A model generated the notes under the pieces. That model saw only the letters and a program-made list of their open reading frames with translations. It was not told the DNA's origin and did not search any database. A program made the translations under genes and the position numbers. Positions 25,932 to 34,879 of a stretch of DNA of 64,000 nt are shown piece by piece (the first letter of the stretch is position 1; each line of letters begins with the position of its first letter). The DNA is taken from contig NZ_CP050177.1 of assembly GCF_011694815.1 (NCBI RefSeq), positions 2,655,001 through 2,719,000 on the forward strand, read 5' to 3'. Source of the DNA: Streptomyces liangshanensis. GTDB lineage: Bacteria; Actinomycetota; Actinomycetes; Streptomycetales; Streptomycetaceae.

Positions 25932-26801
25932 GTGACGGGGTACGAGTCGCCCATGGACCCGGAAGCGGCGGAGCGGCGGCAGCGGTTCGCCGAGCAGGCA
26001 CGCGGGGAGCGCCCCGACCTGGCCACGCTGTGCCTGCTGATCGGGGCGGAGGGCGAACCGGCCCTGGGCGAGGCGGGCCTCGACGCCGCGCAGGCGGAGC
26101 TGGACCGGCTGGCGGGGCTGCTGCCGTACGGGATCAGGGGGGCGCGCGCGTGGGCGGCGGCCCTGGCCGGGCTGCTGGGCACGCGCCTGGGCTTCGGCGG
26201 CTCCCCCGCCGACTACGACCGCCTGGAGTCCTCGCTGCTGCCCGCGGTCCTGCGGCGCAGGAGGGGGCTGCCGATCCTGCTGTCGGTGGTGTGGATGGAG
26301 GTGGCCCGGCGGGCGGGCGCGCGGGTGTACGGGGTCGCGCTGCCGGGGCACTTCGTGATCGGCCTGGGCGATCCCGCGGAACAGGTGCTGGCCGACCCGT
26401 TCGCGGGCGGGCGGCCGCTCACCGGCCAGGACGCGAAGAACCTGGTCGCGGAGGCGACGGGCCTCGCGGCCGGCGCCGGGGACGGCCTCTCCCCCGGCCT
26501 GATCTCCCCGGCCGACCCGCTGGACATCGTGCTGCGGGTGCTGAACAACATCCGCGCCTGGGCCGCCGCCCGCCCGGAACGCGGCGACGTGGCGCTCTGG
26601 GCGGTCGAACTCTCGCTGCTCCTGCCCTCCCACCCGGCGCGGCTGCGCTACGACCACGCGCAGGTGCTGATCCAGCGCGGGGAGTTCCTCTCCGGGGCGG
26701 CGGAAATGGAGGAGTACGCGGAGGTGGTGGAGGCGGTGGAGCCGTCCACGGCGGAGGCGATACGCCGCCGCGCGCGGGCGGCCCGGGCGATGCTCAACTA
26801 G
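25932..26801 (+). CDS. SirB1/transglutaminase-like family protein
   Basis: A 289-residue protein of the SirB1 N-terminal (transglutaminase-like) family. The DYDRLESSLLPAVLRRRRGL segment, and then LPILLSVVWMEVARR and ALPGHFVIG, are characteristic. A TPR-like helical C-terminus follows. The catalytic cysteine of true transglutaminases is not present at the SVVW site. The start is GTG at 25932 or ATG at 25953; neither has a strong ribosome-binding site. It follows the acetyltransferase by 13 bp, so the two are likely cotranscribed. Function unknown. Confidence 0.8.
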   Translation: MTGYESPMDPEAAERRQRFAEQARGERPDLATLCLLIGAEGEPALGEAGLDAAQAELDRLAGLLPYGIRGARAWAAALAGLLGTRLGFGGSPADYDRLESSLLPAVLRRRRGLPILLSVVWMEVARRAGARVYGVALPGHFVIGLGDPAEQVLADPFAGGRPLTGQDAKNLVAEATGLAAGAGDGLSPGLISPADPLDIVLRVLNNIRAWAAARPERGDVALWAVELSLLLPSHPARLRYDHAQVLIQRGEFLSGAAEMEEYAEVVEAVEPSTAEAIRRRARAARAMLN

Positions 26802-26873
26802 GGCGCGCTCGACCAGGGGCTCGACCAAGGGGTGCTCGACCCGCGGGGGTGTGCCGGCGGGCGGTCCCCCGCC

Positions 26874-27836
26874 TCACGCGGTGCCGAGGAGCCTGCCCGT
26901 CTCGGCCCAGAGCCGGTCCGCGGTCTCCGGGTCGAGGGCGTAGGAGGCCACTCCGCCCCGGCCGTCGTTCGTCCCGGTGACGACGACGGCCTCGTTCGCG
27001 TCCTCGAAGTAGCGGCCGGTCACGCCCTGGACGAGCGGCGAGGCGGCGAGCAGGACCGAGGTGGCGGCGCCCTGCTCCGGGGTCTTCCAGCCCGGGGGGA
27101 CGTCCAGGCGGCGCCCCTGCTCGTCCGTCGCGCCCACGTAGCGCAGCTGGGCGTCGTCGAGGTGGCGCTGGAGGTTGGTCATGATGCCGCCGGGGTGCAG
27201 CGCGTTGGCGGTGATGCCGTCGGCGGCCCACTTCTTGGCGAGAGCCACGGCGAACAAGATGGTCGCGGTCTTCGACTGGCCGTAGGCGGACCAGGCCTCG
27301 TAGGGCCGGGAGGTGAAGTGGATGTCGTCCAGGAGCACCGGGGAGAACTGGTGGGCCGAGGAGCTGACGACGACGATCCGGGCGTCCTGGGCCGCCGTGA
27401 GGGCGTCGTGCAGGCCGAGGGTCAGGGCCGCGTGGCCCAGGTGGTTGGTGGCGAACTGCGTCTCCCAGCCCTCCGGGGTCGTGGTGCGCTCGGGCAGCGC
27501 CATGACCCCGGCGTTGTTGACGAGGATGTGCAGCGGCTCCGTGCGGCCCGCGACGAACGCGTCGACGGTGGCGCGGTCCGCCAGGTCGAGGCGGGCGACG
27601 TCGACGCCGTCCCGGCCGGTGGCGGCCCTGATGCCGGCGGCGGCGCGCTCGCCGGCGCCGGTGTCGCGGACGGCGAGGGTGACCCGGGCGCCGGCGGCGG
27701 CCAGGGTGCGGGCTGTCTCCAGGCCGATGCCGGAGGAACCGCCGGTCACGACGGCGTTCCTGCCGGTCAGGTCGACACCGGCGATCACGTCGGCCGCGGT
27801 CGAGCGGGCGTCGAAGGGGGTGGTGACTCGGGACAT
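26874..27836 (-). CDS. Short-chain dehydrogenase/reductase
   Basis: A 320-residue SDR. The NAD(P)-binding TGGSSGIG motif is near residues 31-38, NNAGV near residue 110, Ser near VVSSSAHQ and the catalytic pair in YGQSK (Tyr-x-x-x-Lys, about 198-202). It resembles the retinol-dehydrogenase/WW-oxidoreductase-like group. It lies 68 bp downstream of a tetR gene on the same strand, so it is probably the regulated target. The substrate is unknown. Confidence 0.88.
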   Translation of the reverse strand: MSRVTTPFDARSTAADVIAGVDLTGRNAVVTGGSSGIGLETARTLAAAGARVTLAVRDTGAGERAAAGIRAATGRDGVDVARLDLADRATVDAFVAGRTEPLHILVNNAGVMALPERTTTPEGWETQFATNHLGHAALTLGLHDALTAAQDARIVVVSSSAHQFSPVLLDDIHFTSRPYEAWSAYGQSKTATILFAVALAKKWAADGITANALHPGGIMTNLQRHLDDAQLRYVGATDEQGRRLDVPPGWKTPEQGAATSVLLAASPLVQGVTGRYFEDANEAVVVTGTNDGRGGVASYALDPETADRLWAETGRLLGTA

Positions 27837-27904
27837 GGCTGTGCTCCGTCCGGGAGGGGGTGCGGGGGCGTACGGGGGTGTACGGGTCGGCGGGGCGGGC
27901 CCGG

Positions 27905-28489
27905 TCAGTTCGCGGCGCGGCAGATCATCCGTACCGCCCGCGCCGTCCGGTCGCGGAACTCGGCGCGGGTGGTGGCGGTCTGCTTCCAGGTCAGGGCGGC
28001 CGAGAAGAGGAGGTCCATGACGTCATCGGCACTGAGCTCCGGGGTGAGGACCCCGGGCGGGGCCAGTGCGGCGATCCGGGTGCCGATCGTCGTCCTGGCC
28101 CGCTCCTGGTAGTCGTGGAACAGGGTGCCCAGTTGCGGGCCGCTGTTCTCCAGCAGCTCGCCGAGGTCCCTGGCCACCTGCGTGTCGACGTACTGGCCCA
28201 TCAGCGCGTCCAGGGCGCTGACGACCCGCTCCTCGAAGCCGAGCGTCTCGTCGTCGAAGCACGCCTCCATGGCCCGCTGGGCCCGCTCCATCACGCCCCC
28301 CATGGTGGCGCGGTAGAGCTCTTCCTTGTTCGGGAAGAGCAGGTAGAGCCCCGGCCGGGAGATGCCGGCCGCCTGCGCGACCTCCGCCATCGACGTCTTC
28401 TGGAAGCCGTAGCGGCCGAACACGCCGAGGGCGGCCGCGAGGACGGCGGCGCGTTTGGGGTCGTCGGGATCCGTCTCCGTACTGTTCAC
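27905..28489 (-). CDS. TetR/AcrR family transcriptional regulator
   Basis: A 194-residue TetR regulator. The N-terminal helix-turn-helix reads VFGRYGFQKTSMAEVAQAAG, then ISRPGLYLLFPNKEELY. A ligand-binding domain follows. Two in-frame GTG starts exist, at 28498 and 28489. The promoter (-35 at 28521-28526, -10 at 28499-28504) would place the transcript start within a few bases of 28489, so a leaderless or near-leaderless message starting there is preferred. It presumably represses itself and the downstream SDR through the palindrome at 28493-28533. Confidence 0.85.
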   Translation of the reverse strand: MNSTETDPDDPKRAAVLAAALGVFGRYGFQKTSMAEVAQAAGISRPGLYLLFPNKEELYRATMGGVMERAQRAMEACFDDETLGFEERVVSALDALMGQYVDTQVARDLGELLENSGPQLGTLFHDYQERARTTIGTRIAALAPPGVLTPELSADDVMDLLFSAALTWKQTATTRAEFRDRTARAVRMICRAAN

Positions 28490-28492
28490 CCT

Positions 28493-28533
28493 TGACACAT
28501 TAGACAGTGAAGCGCCATCTGTCTAATGTGTCA
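28493..28533 (-). promoter_or_regulatory. Promoter/operator palindrome of the TetR-SDR operon
   Basis: Two perfect 15-bp arms, TGACACATTAGACAG at 28493-28507 and its inverse at 28519-28533, are separated by 11 bp. On the minus strand the right arm supplies a -35 (TTAGAC) and the left arm a -10 (TCTAAT) with 16-bp spacing. A bound TetR dimer pair would block polymerase directly. The outer arm also contains the stop codon of the S9 peptidase gene. Confidence 0.8.
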
Positions 28534-30747
28534 GCGCGCCCCCAGTGACCGCTGGAGGAAGTCCACCTGGAGCAGGAGCAGGTTCTCGGCGACCTGTTCC
28601 TGGGGGGTCATGTGCGTGACGCCCGTCAGGGGGAGGACCTCGTGCGGGCGGCCCGCCGAGAGCAGGGCCGAGGAGAGGCGCAGGGTGTGCGCCGCCACCA
28701 CGTTGTCGTCGGCCAGGCCGTGGATCAGCATCAGCGGGCGGGCCGGGTTCTCCGGGGCGGACAGGCCGTCGTCGGTGACCAGCGAGTTGGCCGCGTAGAC
28801 CTCCGGGGCGTCGTCGGGCGTGCCCAGGTACCGCTCGGTGTAGTGGGTGTCGTACAGCCGCCAGTCGGTGACCGGGGCGCCCGCGATCGCGGCGTGGAAG
28901 ACGTCGGGGCGGCGCAGGACCGCGAGGGCGGCGAGGTAGCCGCCGTACGACCAGCCCCGGATCGCGACCCGGCCGGTGTCGAGCGGGAAGCGGCCCGCCA
29001 GGTCCTGGAGCGCGTCGACCTGGTCGTCCAGGGTGAGCAGGAAGGAGTTCCTGACGGCCTTCTCCCAGGCCGGGGAGCGGCCCGGGGTGCCCCGCCCGTC
29101 GGCGACCACCACCGCGTACCCCTGGTCGGCGAACCACTGCGAGGTGAGGTGGGCGTTGTGGGCGGCGACCACGCGCTGCCCGTGCGGGCCGCCGTACGGG
29201 TCCAGCAGGACCGGGAGCCGCCCGTCCGACTCCTGGTAGCCCGTGGGGAGGAGGACGGCGCACGGGATGCGCCGGGCGCCCGCCTCGGTGAGCGCGGGGG
29301 CCGCCGTGAGCGCCGGCTGTTCGGCGTACGAGGCGAGGGAGGCGACCGGCTTGCCGTCCCGGAACACCTGGACGGACAGGCCGGGGGCCGCCGGGCGGGT
29401 CGACGCGAGGACCGTCACCCGGCCCGACCGGACGGCGGAGTGCACCCCGGCGCCCGCCGAGAAGCGCTCGACGCCCAGCTCGTTGACCCGGTAGACGTGC
29501 ACCTCGCCGGTCTCGGGCTCCGCCGCCTCCTCGCCCGCCGACGCCGAGACGAGGACGTCGTGCTCGCCGATGTCCAGCACGGCGCGCAGGTGCAGCTGCG
29601 CGCCCGTCAGGGCCCGGTCGCCGACCACCAGGACCCGCGCGCCGCCCTCGTCGGCGATGCGCACGAGGCGTCCGTCGGGCGCCCAGGCCGGGGTTCCCGG
29701 GAAGAGCTCCAGCCAGGCCGGGTCCTCGTCCCGGTGGACCGTCCGGGTCGCGCCGGTGGCCGGGTCCACCGCGAGGTAGAGCTCGCTCGACTGGTCGCGG
29801 GACTGGACGAGCAGCAGGGGCGCGCCCGCCGCCGACCAGTGGACCCGGGCGAGGTAGGGGTGGCGGGCCCGGTCCCAGGTCACCTCCGTGCGCGCCCCGC
29901 CCTCGCCGTCCGCCGCGCCCCCGCCGTCGGTCCCGTCAGCTCCGTCGGCGCCCGCCGCTCCCGGCAGGTCGACCAGGAACAGCCGTACCTCCGCGTTGGG
30001 GGTGCCCGCCGCCGGGTACGCGGCCTTCACCGGCTCCCGGTCCGGGTGCGCGGGGTCGGCGGTCCACCAGCGGTGCACCGGGGCCGTGTCGACGCGGGCC
30101 ACGAGCAGCCGGTCGGACTCCGGCGACCACCAGTAGCCGCGCGAGCGGTCCATCTCCTCGGCCGCGACGAACTCCGCCCGGCCGTAGCTCACGTTCTCCG
30201 GGTCCTCGCCGCCCCCGGGCGCCGCCAGCACGCGGTCCCCCTCGCCGTCGGCGCCGATCACCCGCAGCGCGCCGCGCGCCGTGTAGGCGATGTGGCGCCC
30301 GTCGGGCGAGGGCCGGGGGTCGATGACCGGTCCCCGTACCGGCAGCGCGCGGGCGGTCCCGGCGCGCAGCTCGGCCGCGAACAACCGGCCCGACAGCGCG
30401 AAGGCCGCCAATTCGACCGCGCTGTCGGCCGCGTACCCGACAATTCCGGCCGATCCTTCGCGGCTGCGTTCCCGGCGTGCGCGTTCTTCGGCCGAAAGCC
30501 GCTCCGTGGCCCCGGCCAGCAGCGTCGCGGGGTCGGCGGCGACCCGTTCGGCGGGGCCGCCCCCGGCCGTACCGCCGTCGAGGTCCAGCACCCAGAGGCG
30601 GTTCACTCGGTCCGTCCCGTCGGCGGACCGCAGGAAGACCACCCGCGCTCCGTCGGGTGACACGGTGAACGCCCGAGGGGCCCCCAGGGTGAACCGCTGG
30701 GTCCTGGCGTACTGACGCGGGAACGAGAGCTGCTGCCTCAAGGTCAT
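28531..30747 (-). CDS. S9 family (dipeptidyl-peptidase IV-like) serine peptidase
   Basis: A 738-residue prolyl-oligopeptidase-family enzyme. The N-terminal two thirds form a beta-propeller (repeated PDGRLVRI, SPDGRHIAY-like blades). The C-terminal alpha/beta-hydrolase carries Ser600 (GWSYGG), Asp680 or Asp681 (GLADDN) and His712 (THMT). The glutamate motif of DPP-IV is recognisable as EFVAAEEMDRSRGYWW. No signal peptide, so it is probably cytoplasmic. ATG at 30747 has no ribosome-binding site but a TAGATT -10 at 30755-30760, 7 nt away, pointing to a leaderless transcript. Confidence 0.9.
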   Translation of the reverse strand: MTLRQQLSFPRQYARTQRFTLGAPRAFTVSPDGARVVFLRSADGTDRVNRLWVLDLDGGTAGGGPAERVAADPATLLAGATERLSAEERARRERSREGSAGIVGYAADSAVELAAFALSGRLFAAELRAGTARALPVRGPVIDPRPSPDGRHIAYTARGALRVIGADGEGDRVLAAPGGGEDPENVSYGRAEFVAAEEMDRSRGYWWSPESDRLLVARVDTAPVHRWWTADPAHPDREPVKAAYPAAGTPNAEVRLFLVDLPGAAGADGADGTDGGGAADGEGGARTEVTWDRARHPYLARVHWSAAGAPLLLVQSRDQSSELYLAVDPATGATRTVHRDEDPAWLELFPGTPAWAPDGRLVRIADEGGARVLVVGDRALTGAQLHLRAVLDIGEHDVLVSASAGEEAAEPETGEVHVYRVNELGVERFSAGAGVHSAVRSGRVTVLASTRPAAPGLSVQVFRDGKPVASLASYAEQPALTAAPALTEAGARRIPCAVLLPTGYQESDGRLPVLLDPYGGPHGQRVVAAHNAHLTSQWFADQGYAVVVADGRGTPGRSPAWEKAVRNSFLLTLDDQVDALQDLAGRFPLDTGRVAIRGWSYGGYLAALAVLRRPDVFHAAIAGAPVTDWRLYDTHYTERYLGTPDDAPEVYAANSLVTDDGLSAPENPARPLMLIHGLADDNVVAAHTLRLSSALLSAGRPHEVLPLTGVTHMTPQEQVAENLLLLQVDFLQRSLGAR

Positions 30748-30904
30748 GTGACCGAATCTAGTGGCCGTGCGCCCCCATGTGCTGCTGTGCACCGATCAAT
30801 GCGTACCAACGGATAGTTATGATCCGTAGCGCTAGGTGGGTAGGTACCTGTCGGCACATGCGTCCTGCGATGTCCGGGCTGAATATTTATGGAGGTGAAC
30901 CGTC

Positions 30905-31099
30905 GTGGCACTCTCGATTTCGGCGGTGGTGCTGCTGGCGGTCATTGTCTTCCTGCTGATCCGGAAATCCGGGCTCAAGGGCGGGCACGCGGTCGTCTGC
31001 ATGCTGCTCGGGTTCTATCTGGCCAGCTCCTCCATGGCCTCCACGATCAGCGAACTGACCACGAACGTGGCGGGGATGATCGGCGGCATCAAGTTCTGA
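30905..31099 (+). CDS. Small two-helix membrane protein (64 aa)
   Basis: A 64-residue protein. Two hydrophobic segments (LSISAVVLLAVIVFLLI and AVVCMLLGFYLASSSMA) are joined by a short RKSGLKGGH loop, ending MIGGIKF. GGAGGTG at 30891-30897 gives good spacing to GTG at 30905. It resembles small proteins found beside transfer genes of Streptomyces integrative elements, but no element is visible here. It is 45 bp upstream of mshB and probably cotranscribed. Function unknown. Confidence 0.75.
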   Translation: MALSISAVVLLAVIVFLLIRKSGLKGGHAVVCMLLGFYLASSSMASTISELTTNVAGMIGGIKF

Positions 31100-31144
31100 C
31101 CGGGGCGTGTAGGGCGCTCCTGGCGGGCCTCGTACGCTGTCCTC

Positions 31145-32032
31145 ATGACCGATCCAGCCGCACGCCGTCTGCTGCTGGTGCACGCGCACCCGGACGACGA
31201 GTCGATCAACAACGGCGCCACGATGGCCCGCTACGCGGCCGAGGGCGCCGGGGTCACGCTCGTGACCTGCACGCTCGGCGAGGAGGGCGAGGTCATCCCG
31301 GCCGCTCTCGCGCACCTGGCGGCCGACCGGGAGGACCGTCTCGGCGCCCACCGGGCCGGTGAACTCGCGGCGGCCATGCGGGAGCTGGGGGTCACCGACC
31401 ACCGCTTCCTGGGCGGCCCCGGGCGGTTCCGGGACTCCGGGATGATGGGCCTGCCGCAGAACGACCGCGAGAACGCCTTCTGGCACGCGCAGACCGACAC
31501 CGCCGCCGCGCACCTGGTGGCGGTGGTCCGGGAGGTCCGCCCGCAGGTGCTGGTGACGTACGACCCGCACGGCGGGTACGGCCACCCCGACCACATCCAG
31601 GCCCACCGGGTCGCGACGCGCGCCGCGGAGCTGGCCGGCGACGGCGGTTTCCGGCCGGATCTGGGAGCCCCGCACACCATCGCCAAGATCTACTGGAACC
31701 GCGTGCCGCGCTCGGTCGCCGAGGAGGGTTTCGCCCGGCTCCGCGCGGCCGGTGACGTCTTCCCCGGCGTCGCCTCGGTCGGCGACGTGCCGGGGGTGGT
31801 GGACGACGCGGAGATCACCGCGGAGGTCGACGGGACGGCGTACGCGGAGCGCAAGGCGGCCGCGATGCGCGCCCACGCCACCCAGATCGCCGTGGACGGA
31901 CCGTTCTTCGCCCTCTCCAACGACCTCGGGCAGCCGCTCCTCACCACGGAGTACTACCAGTTGGTCCACGGCACGTCCGGGGCGCCCGCCGGTGTCCGGG
32001 AGACCGACCTGTTCGCCGGTACGGTCGCATGA
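31145..32032 (+). CDS. mshB: N-acetyl-GlcN-inositol deacetylase (mycothiol biosynthesis)
   Basis: A 295-residue LmbE-fold zinc deacetylase. The metal and catalytic motif AHPDDE is at residues 14-19, with the third zinc ligand in the [14 protein letters not shown] segment near residues 142-155. MshB deacetylates 1-O-(N-acetylglucosaminyl)-myo-inositol, the second committed step toward mycothiol. The [12 protein letters not shown] and [13 protein letters not shown] segments are typical. ATG at 31145 starts it. It overlaps the next gene by 4 bp (ATGA). Confidence 0.94.
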   Translation: MTDPAARRLLLVHAHPDDESINNGATMARYAAEGAGVTLVTCTLGEEGEVIPAALAHLAADREDRLGAHRAGELAAAMRELGVTDHRFLGGPGRFRDSGMMGLPQNDRENAFWHAQTDTAAAHLVAVVREVRPQVLVTYDPHGGYGHPDHIQAHRVATRAAELAGDGGFRPDLGAPHTIAKIYWNRVPRSVAEEGFARLRAAGDVFPGVASVGDVPGVVDDAEITAEVDGTAYAERKAAAMRAHATQIAVDGPFFALSNDLGQPLLTTEYYQLVHGTSGAPAGVRETDLFAGTVA

Positions 32033-32439
32033 GCGGGCAGCGCGAGCCCGGCCCGTACGGCACCACTCCGGCAGGACCGGGACGTATCGCCGCCTATGTC
32101 GTCCTGCTGGTGCTCGGCGCCGTCGTGGGAATCGCCGGCGCGCTCGTCCAAGGCGGCTGGTTCCCGGGCGGGTTGCTGCTCGCGCTCCTCGCCACGGCCG
32201 GAGTTTTCCTCGGCGGGATGTGGGTAACCGGCACGCAGCTGGGCGTCGGAGCGCCCGCCGCGGGCTGGTTGGTGGCGGTCATCCTGCTGAGCATCGGCAG
32301 ACCCGAGGGGGACGGAGCCTTCGCCGCGGGCGTCGGACCACTCGTCTACCTGCTCGGTGGGATGGTGGTGGCTGTGATCTGTGCCACCATGTCGCGGTTG
32401 CCGCAACCGGGCACGAAGTCCGGCCGACTTGGGAAGTGA
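32029..32439 (+). CDS. DUF6113 family membrane protein
   Basis: A 136-residue protein with four hydrophobic segments ([69 protein letters not shown]). It ends in a short basic tail. Its start overlaps the mshB stop by 4 bp, so the two are translationally coupled; mycobacteria carry a similar membrane gene (Rv1171) beside mshB. The role in mycothiol metabolism is not established. Confidence 0.82.
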   Translation: MSGQREPGPYGTTPAGPGRIAAYVVLLVLGAVVGIAGALVQGGWFPGGLLLALLATAGVFLGGMWVTGTQLGVGAPAAGWLVAVILLSIGRPEGDGAFAAGVGPLVYLLGGMVVAVICATMSRLPQPGTKSGRLGK

Positions 32440-32629
32440 CGCGCCCGTCTGCTGCTGAATTGACCGTGTCCGTCTCGCCGTCCGGGCCCCCGCTCCGTAC
32501 GGTCGTCGGTCAAGGGTCGGCGCAGCCCAGTATGGTGGTGCGCGCTCCGGGCCGTCCCCTCCTGCATGGGGGACCGAGAAGTTGATCACCAGTAAGAACG
32601 GGCGGCGGAGCCAACCGGGAGAACCTGCT

Positions 32630-34738
32630 TTGAGTCGTGAAACTGACAGTTCGTCCTCCGGGCCCCAGGGGCGCGGCGGAGCAGCGTACCCCTCGGGGAC
32701 ACCGCCGTACGGATCCCGCCAGTATCCGTCGCCGCATCCCCAGCAGGACGCCTCGGAGGAGACCGGCGTCATGCCCGTCCCCCAGCCGGACGAGCCCAGA
32801 ACCGAGACCACGCTGACCACCCGCATCCGGATCAACATCCCGGGTTCGCGGCCGATCCCCCCCGTGGTGATGCGTACGCCCGTGGGCGACGGCGAGGGGA
32901 CCGACGGCCGGGGTACGGCCGCCGCCGAGCAGACGGGTTCGCATCCGCGCCCCGACGCCGGGCAGCCGCGCCAGGACGAGCCGGAGCCGCGCGCCGAAGG
33001 CGCCGCGGACGACACGGCGGCCACGCCCACCAGCGACTGGTTCGCGCCGCGCAAGGCGTCGAACGCGCCCCCGCCCGGCGGGATGGGCGCGGGCGCGGCA
33101 GCCGTCGCGGGCACCCCGGGGCAGTCCCCGGCGGGCCAGGGCGGTGGCCAGGGAAGTGCCGGGGGCCGTCCCGAGCTGCCGTACGGCAACGAGGGGCAGC
33201 GGCAGGCGCCGCACAGCTCCCTGAGCGAACTCGACTCCGGCGGCGCGCCGCGTCCCGGCGCGGGCGGCAACGCCTTCACGCCGGGCGGGCACACCCCGCC
33301 GGGCGGCTTCCGGCCGCCCGGGGACGGGCCCAACGGCCCGACCACGGGGCCGGTCACGGGCAGTTCGCCGCTGACCACCCCGCCGTCGGCCTTCGCCCCG
33401 CCGGGATCCGGCGGGGCCTCCAGCGCAGGTCAGGGGCCCGGCGCGTTCGGCGGAGGTCCCGGCGGTCCGCCGCGGATGTCCGACGACACCGCCGTCCTGA
33501 CCCCGCAGGTGCACGCCCCCGAGCCGGCGCCCGGCGGGCACGTCTCGGGCGACACCCTCACCAGCGGCATCCCCGTGGTGCCGCCGGAGCACCGCTCGCC
33601 GTTCCCGGGCTCCGCCCCGGGCGTCGGCGGACCGCCCCCGGGCCGGGTCTCGCACCCGGACGACCCGTCGGGCCACGGCCAGGACGCCGACCGCGCGATG
33701 CCGTCCTTCCCGGGCGGTCCCGGCACGCCCGCCGCGCCGGGCGGCCCGTCCGCGCCCCGCCCCAAGGCGGCCGCCGCCCCGGCGCCGAAGAAGAAGGGCC
33801 GCTCCAAGCTGGTCCTGCTGACCGTCGCGCTGGTCGTGGTGGCCGGCGGGCTCTACGGCGCGGGCCTCCTGATGAACCACTCCGCGGTCCCCAAGGGCAC
33901 CACGGTCCTCGGCGTGGACATCGGCGGCGGCACCCGTGACCAGGCGGTCAACATCCTCGACAGCCGCCTCGGCAAGCTCGCCGCCACCCCGATGGAGCTG
34001 AACGTCGGCGGCAAGACGGAGAAGCTGCCGCCGGACAAGGCGGGCCTCACCCTGGACAGCCAGGCGACCGTCAGGAACGCGGCGGTCAGCGACTACAACC
34101 CCGTCTCGGTGGTCAGCACGCTCTTCGGCGGCAAGCGGGTCGTGGAGCCGGTGATCCCGGTGGACGACGAGAAGCTGAGCGTCGCGCTCACCGACCTGGC
34201 CGGGGTCGCGGGCTCCGCCCGGGAGGGCACGATCAAGTTCGAGCCGGGCAAAGCCGTCGCCGTACCGGGCAAGGCCGGCGAGACCCTGGACGTCAAGCGG
34301 TCGATGCTGTCCGTGCAGGACGCGTACCGGGCGCAGGTTCAGACGGGGCGCGTGACACCCGTCGAACTGCCCGTCGCGGTCCGCCAGCCGGCGATAAGCC
34401 AGGCGGAGATCGACCGGGCGATGAAGGAGTTCGCCGAGCCCGCCATGTCCGGTCTGATCACGATCAGCGCGGGGGGCAAGCAGATCCAGTTCGGTCCCGC
34501 GAAGTCGCTCCCCCGGATCCTGTCCATGAAGGCGGTCGACGGGAAGCTGGTCGAGTACTACGACCGCAAGGCCATCGACGAGTTGCTCGACGGCGTCTTC
34601 GACGGCATCACGATCACCCGCGCCGACGGCCAGGAGCACCCGGTCAACTCGGCCGACGTGGCGCTCGCGATGCAGAAGGCGCTGCGCGGCAAGACGACCG
34701 CGGAGCGCACGCAGGAGATCGACCTCGACCCGAGCTGA
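32630..34738 (+). CDS. Membrane-anchored VanW/PG-binding-4-like protein with Pro/Gly-rich N-terminus
   Basis: About 702 residues. Residues 1-380 are disordered, rich in Pro, Gly and Ser, and presumably cytoplasmic. A basic stretch, KKKGRSK, precedes one membrane helix (LVLLTVALVVVAGGLYGAGLL). The outside part has repeated peptidoglycan-binding-4/VanW-N domains (GVDIGGGTRDQAVNIL, KPGETL-like blocks, GLITISAGGKQIQFG). TTG at 32630 after GGGAGAA is preferred; another TTG at 32582 after GGGGGA is possible. A cell-wall role is inferred. Confidence 0.78.
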   Translation: MSRETDSSSSGPQGRGGAAYPSGTPPYGSRQYPSPHPQQDASEETGVMPVPQPDEPRTETTLTTRIRINIPGSRPIPPVVMRTPVGDGEGTDGRGTAAAEQTGSHPRPDAGQPRQDEPEPRAEGAADDTAATPTSDWFAPRKASNAPPPGGMGAGAAAVAGTPGQSPAGQGGGQGSAGGRPELPYGNEGQRQAPHSSLSELDSGGAPRPGAGGNAFTPGGHTPPGGFRPPGDGPNGPTTGPVTGSSPLTTPPSAFAPPGSGGASSAGQGPGAFGGGPGGPPRMSDDTAVLTPQVHAPEPAPGGHVSGDTLTSGIPVVPPEHRSPFPGSAPGVGGPPPGRVSHPDDPSGHGQDADRAMPSFPGGPGTPAAPGGPSAPRPKAAAAPAPKKKGRSKLVLLTVALVVVAGGLYGAGLLMNHSAVPKGTTVLGVDIGGGTRDQAVNILDSRLGKLAATPMELNVGGKTEKLPPDKAGLTLDSQATVRNAAVSDYNPVSVVSTLFGGKRVVEPVIPVDDEKLSVALTDLAGVAGSAREGTIKFEPGKAVAVPGKAGETLDVKRSMLSVQDAYRAQVQTGRVTPVELPVAVRQPAISQAEIDRAMKEFAEPAMSGLITISAGGKQIQFGPAKSLPRILSMKAVDGKLVEYYDRKAIDELLDGVFDGITITRADGQEHPVNSADVALAMQKALRGKTTAERTQEIDLDPS

Positions 34739-34760
34739 CCTGGGTCCGGACCGCTTTCTC

Positions 34761-34794
34761 CCGGAGCCCCCGCCCTCACCGGCGGGGGCTCCGG
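34761..34794 (+). terminator. Hairpin terminator
   Basis: A perfect 14-bp stem (CCGGAGCCCCCGCC with its inverse) around CTCACC (34775-34780), 22 nt after the stop of the VanW-like gene. It separates that gene from the ABC exporter operon. Confidence 0.9.
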
Positions 34795-34806
34795 CGCGTA
34801 CTGGGG

Positions 34807-34820
34807 ATGACGGATGTCAT
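34807..34820 (+). promoter_or_regulatory. Candidate response-regulator site upstream of the ABC/two-component operon
   Basis: An inverted repeat ATGAC-GGAT-GTCAT lies 60 bp before the ATG at 34880. Its position directly ahead of an operon encoding a NarL-type regulator, and its form (short arms, 4-bp spacer), fit an autoregulatory binding site. No other site is visible in the 141-bp gap. Confidence 0.45.
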
Positions 34821-34879
34821 ACGGGGTCCACGACCCGGGACACTGATGCCGGTACGGGCGCCTCCCCCACCATGGGCTC

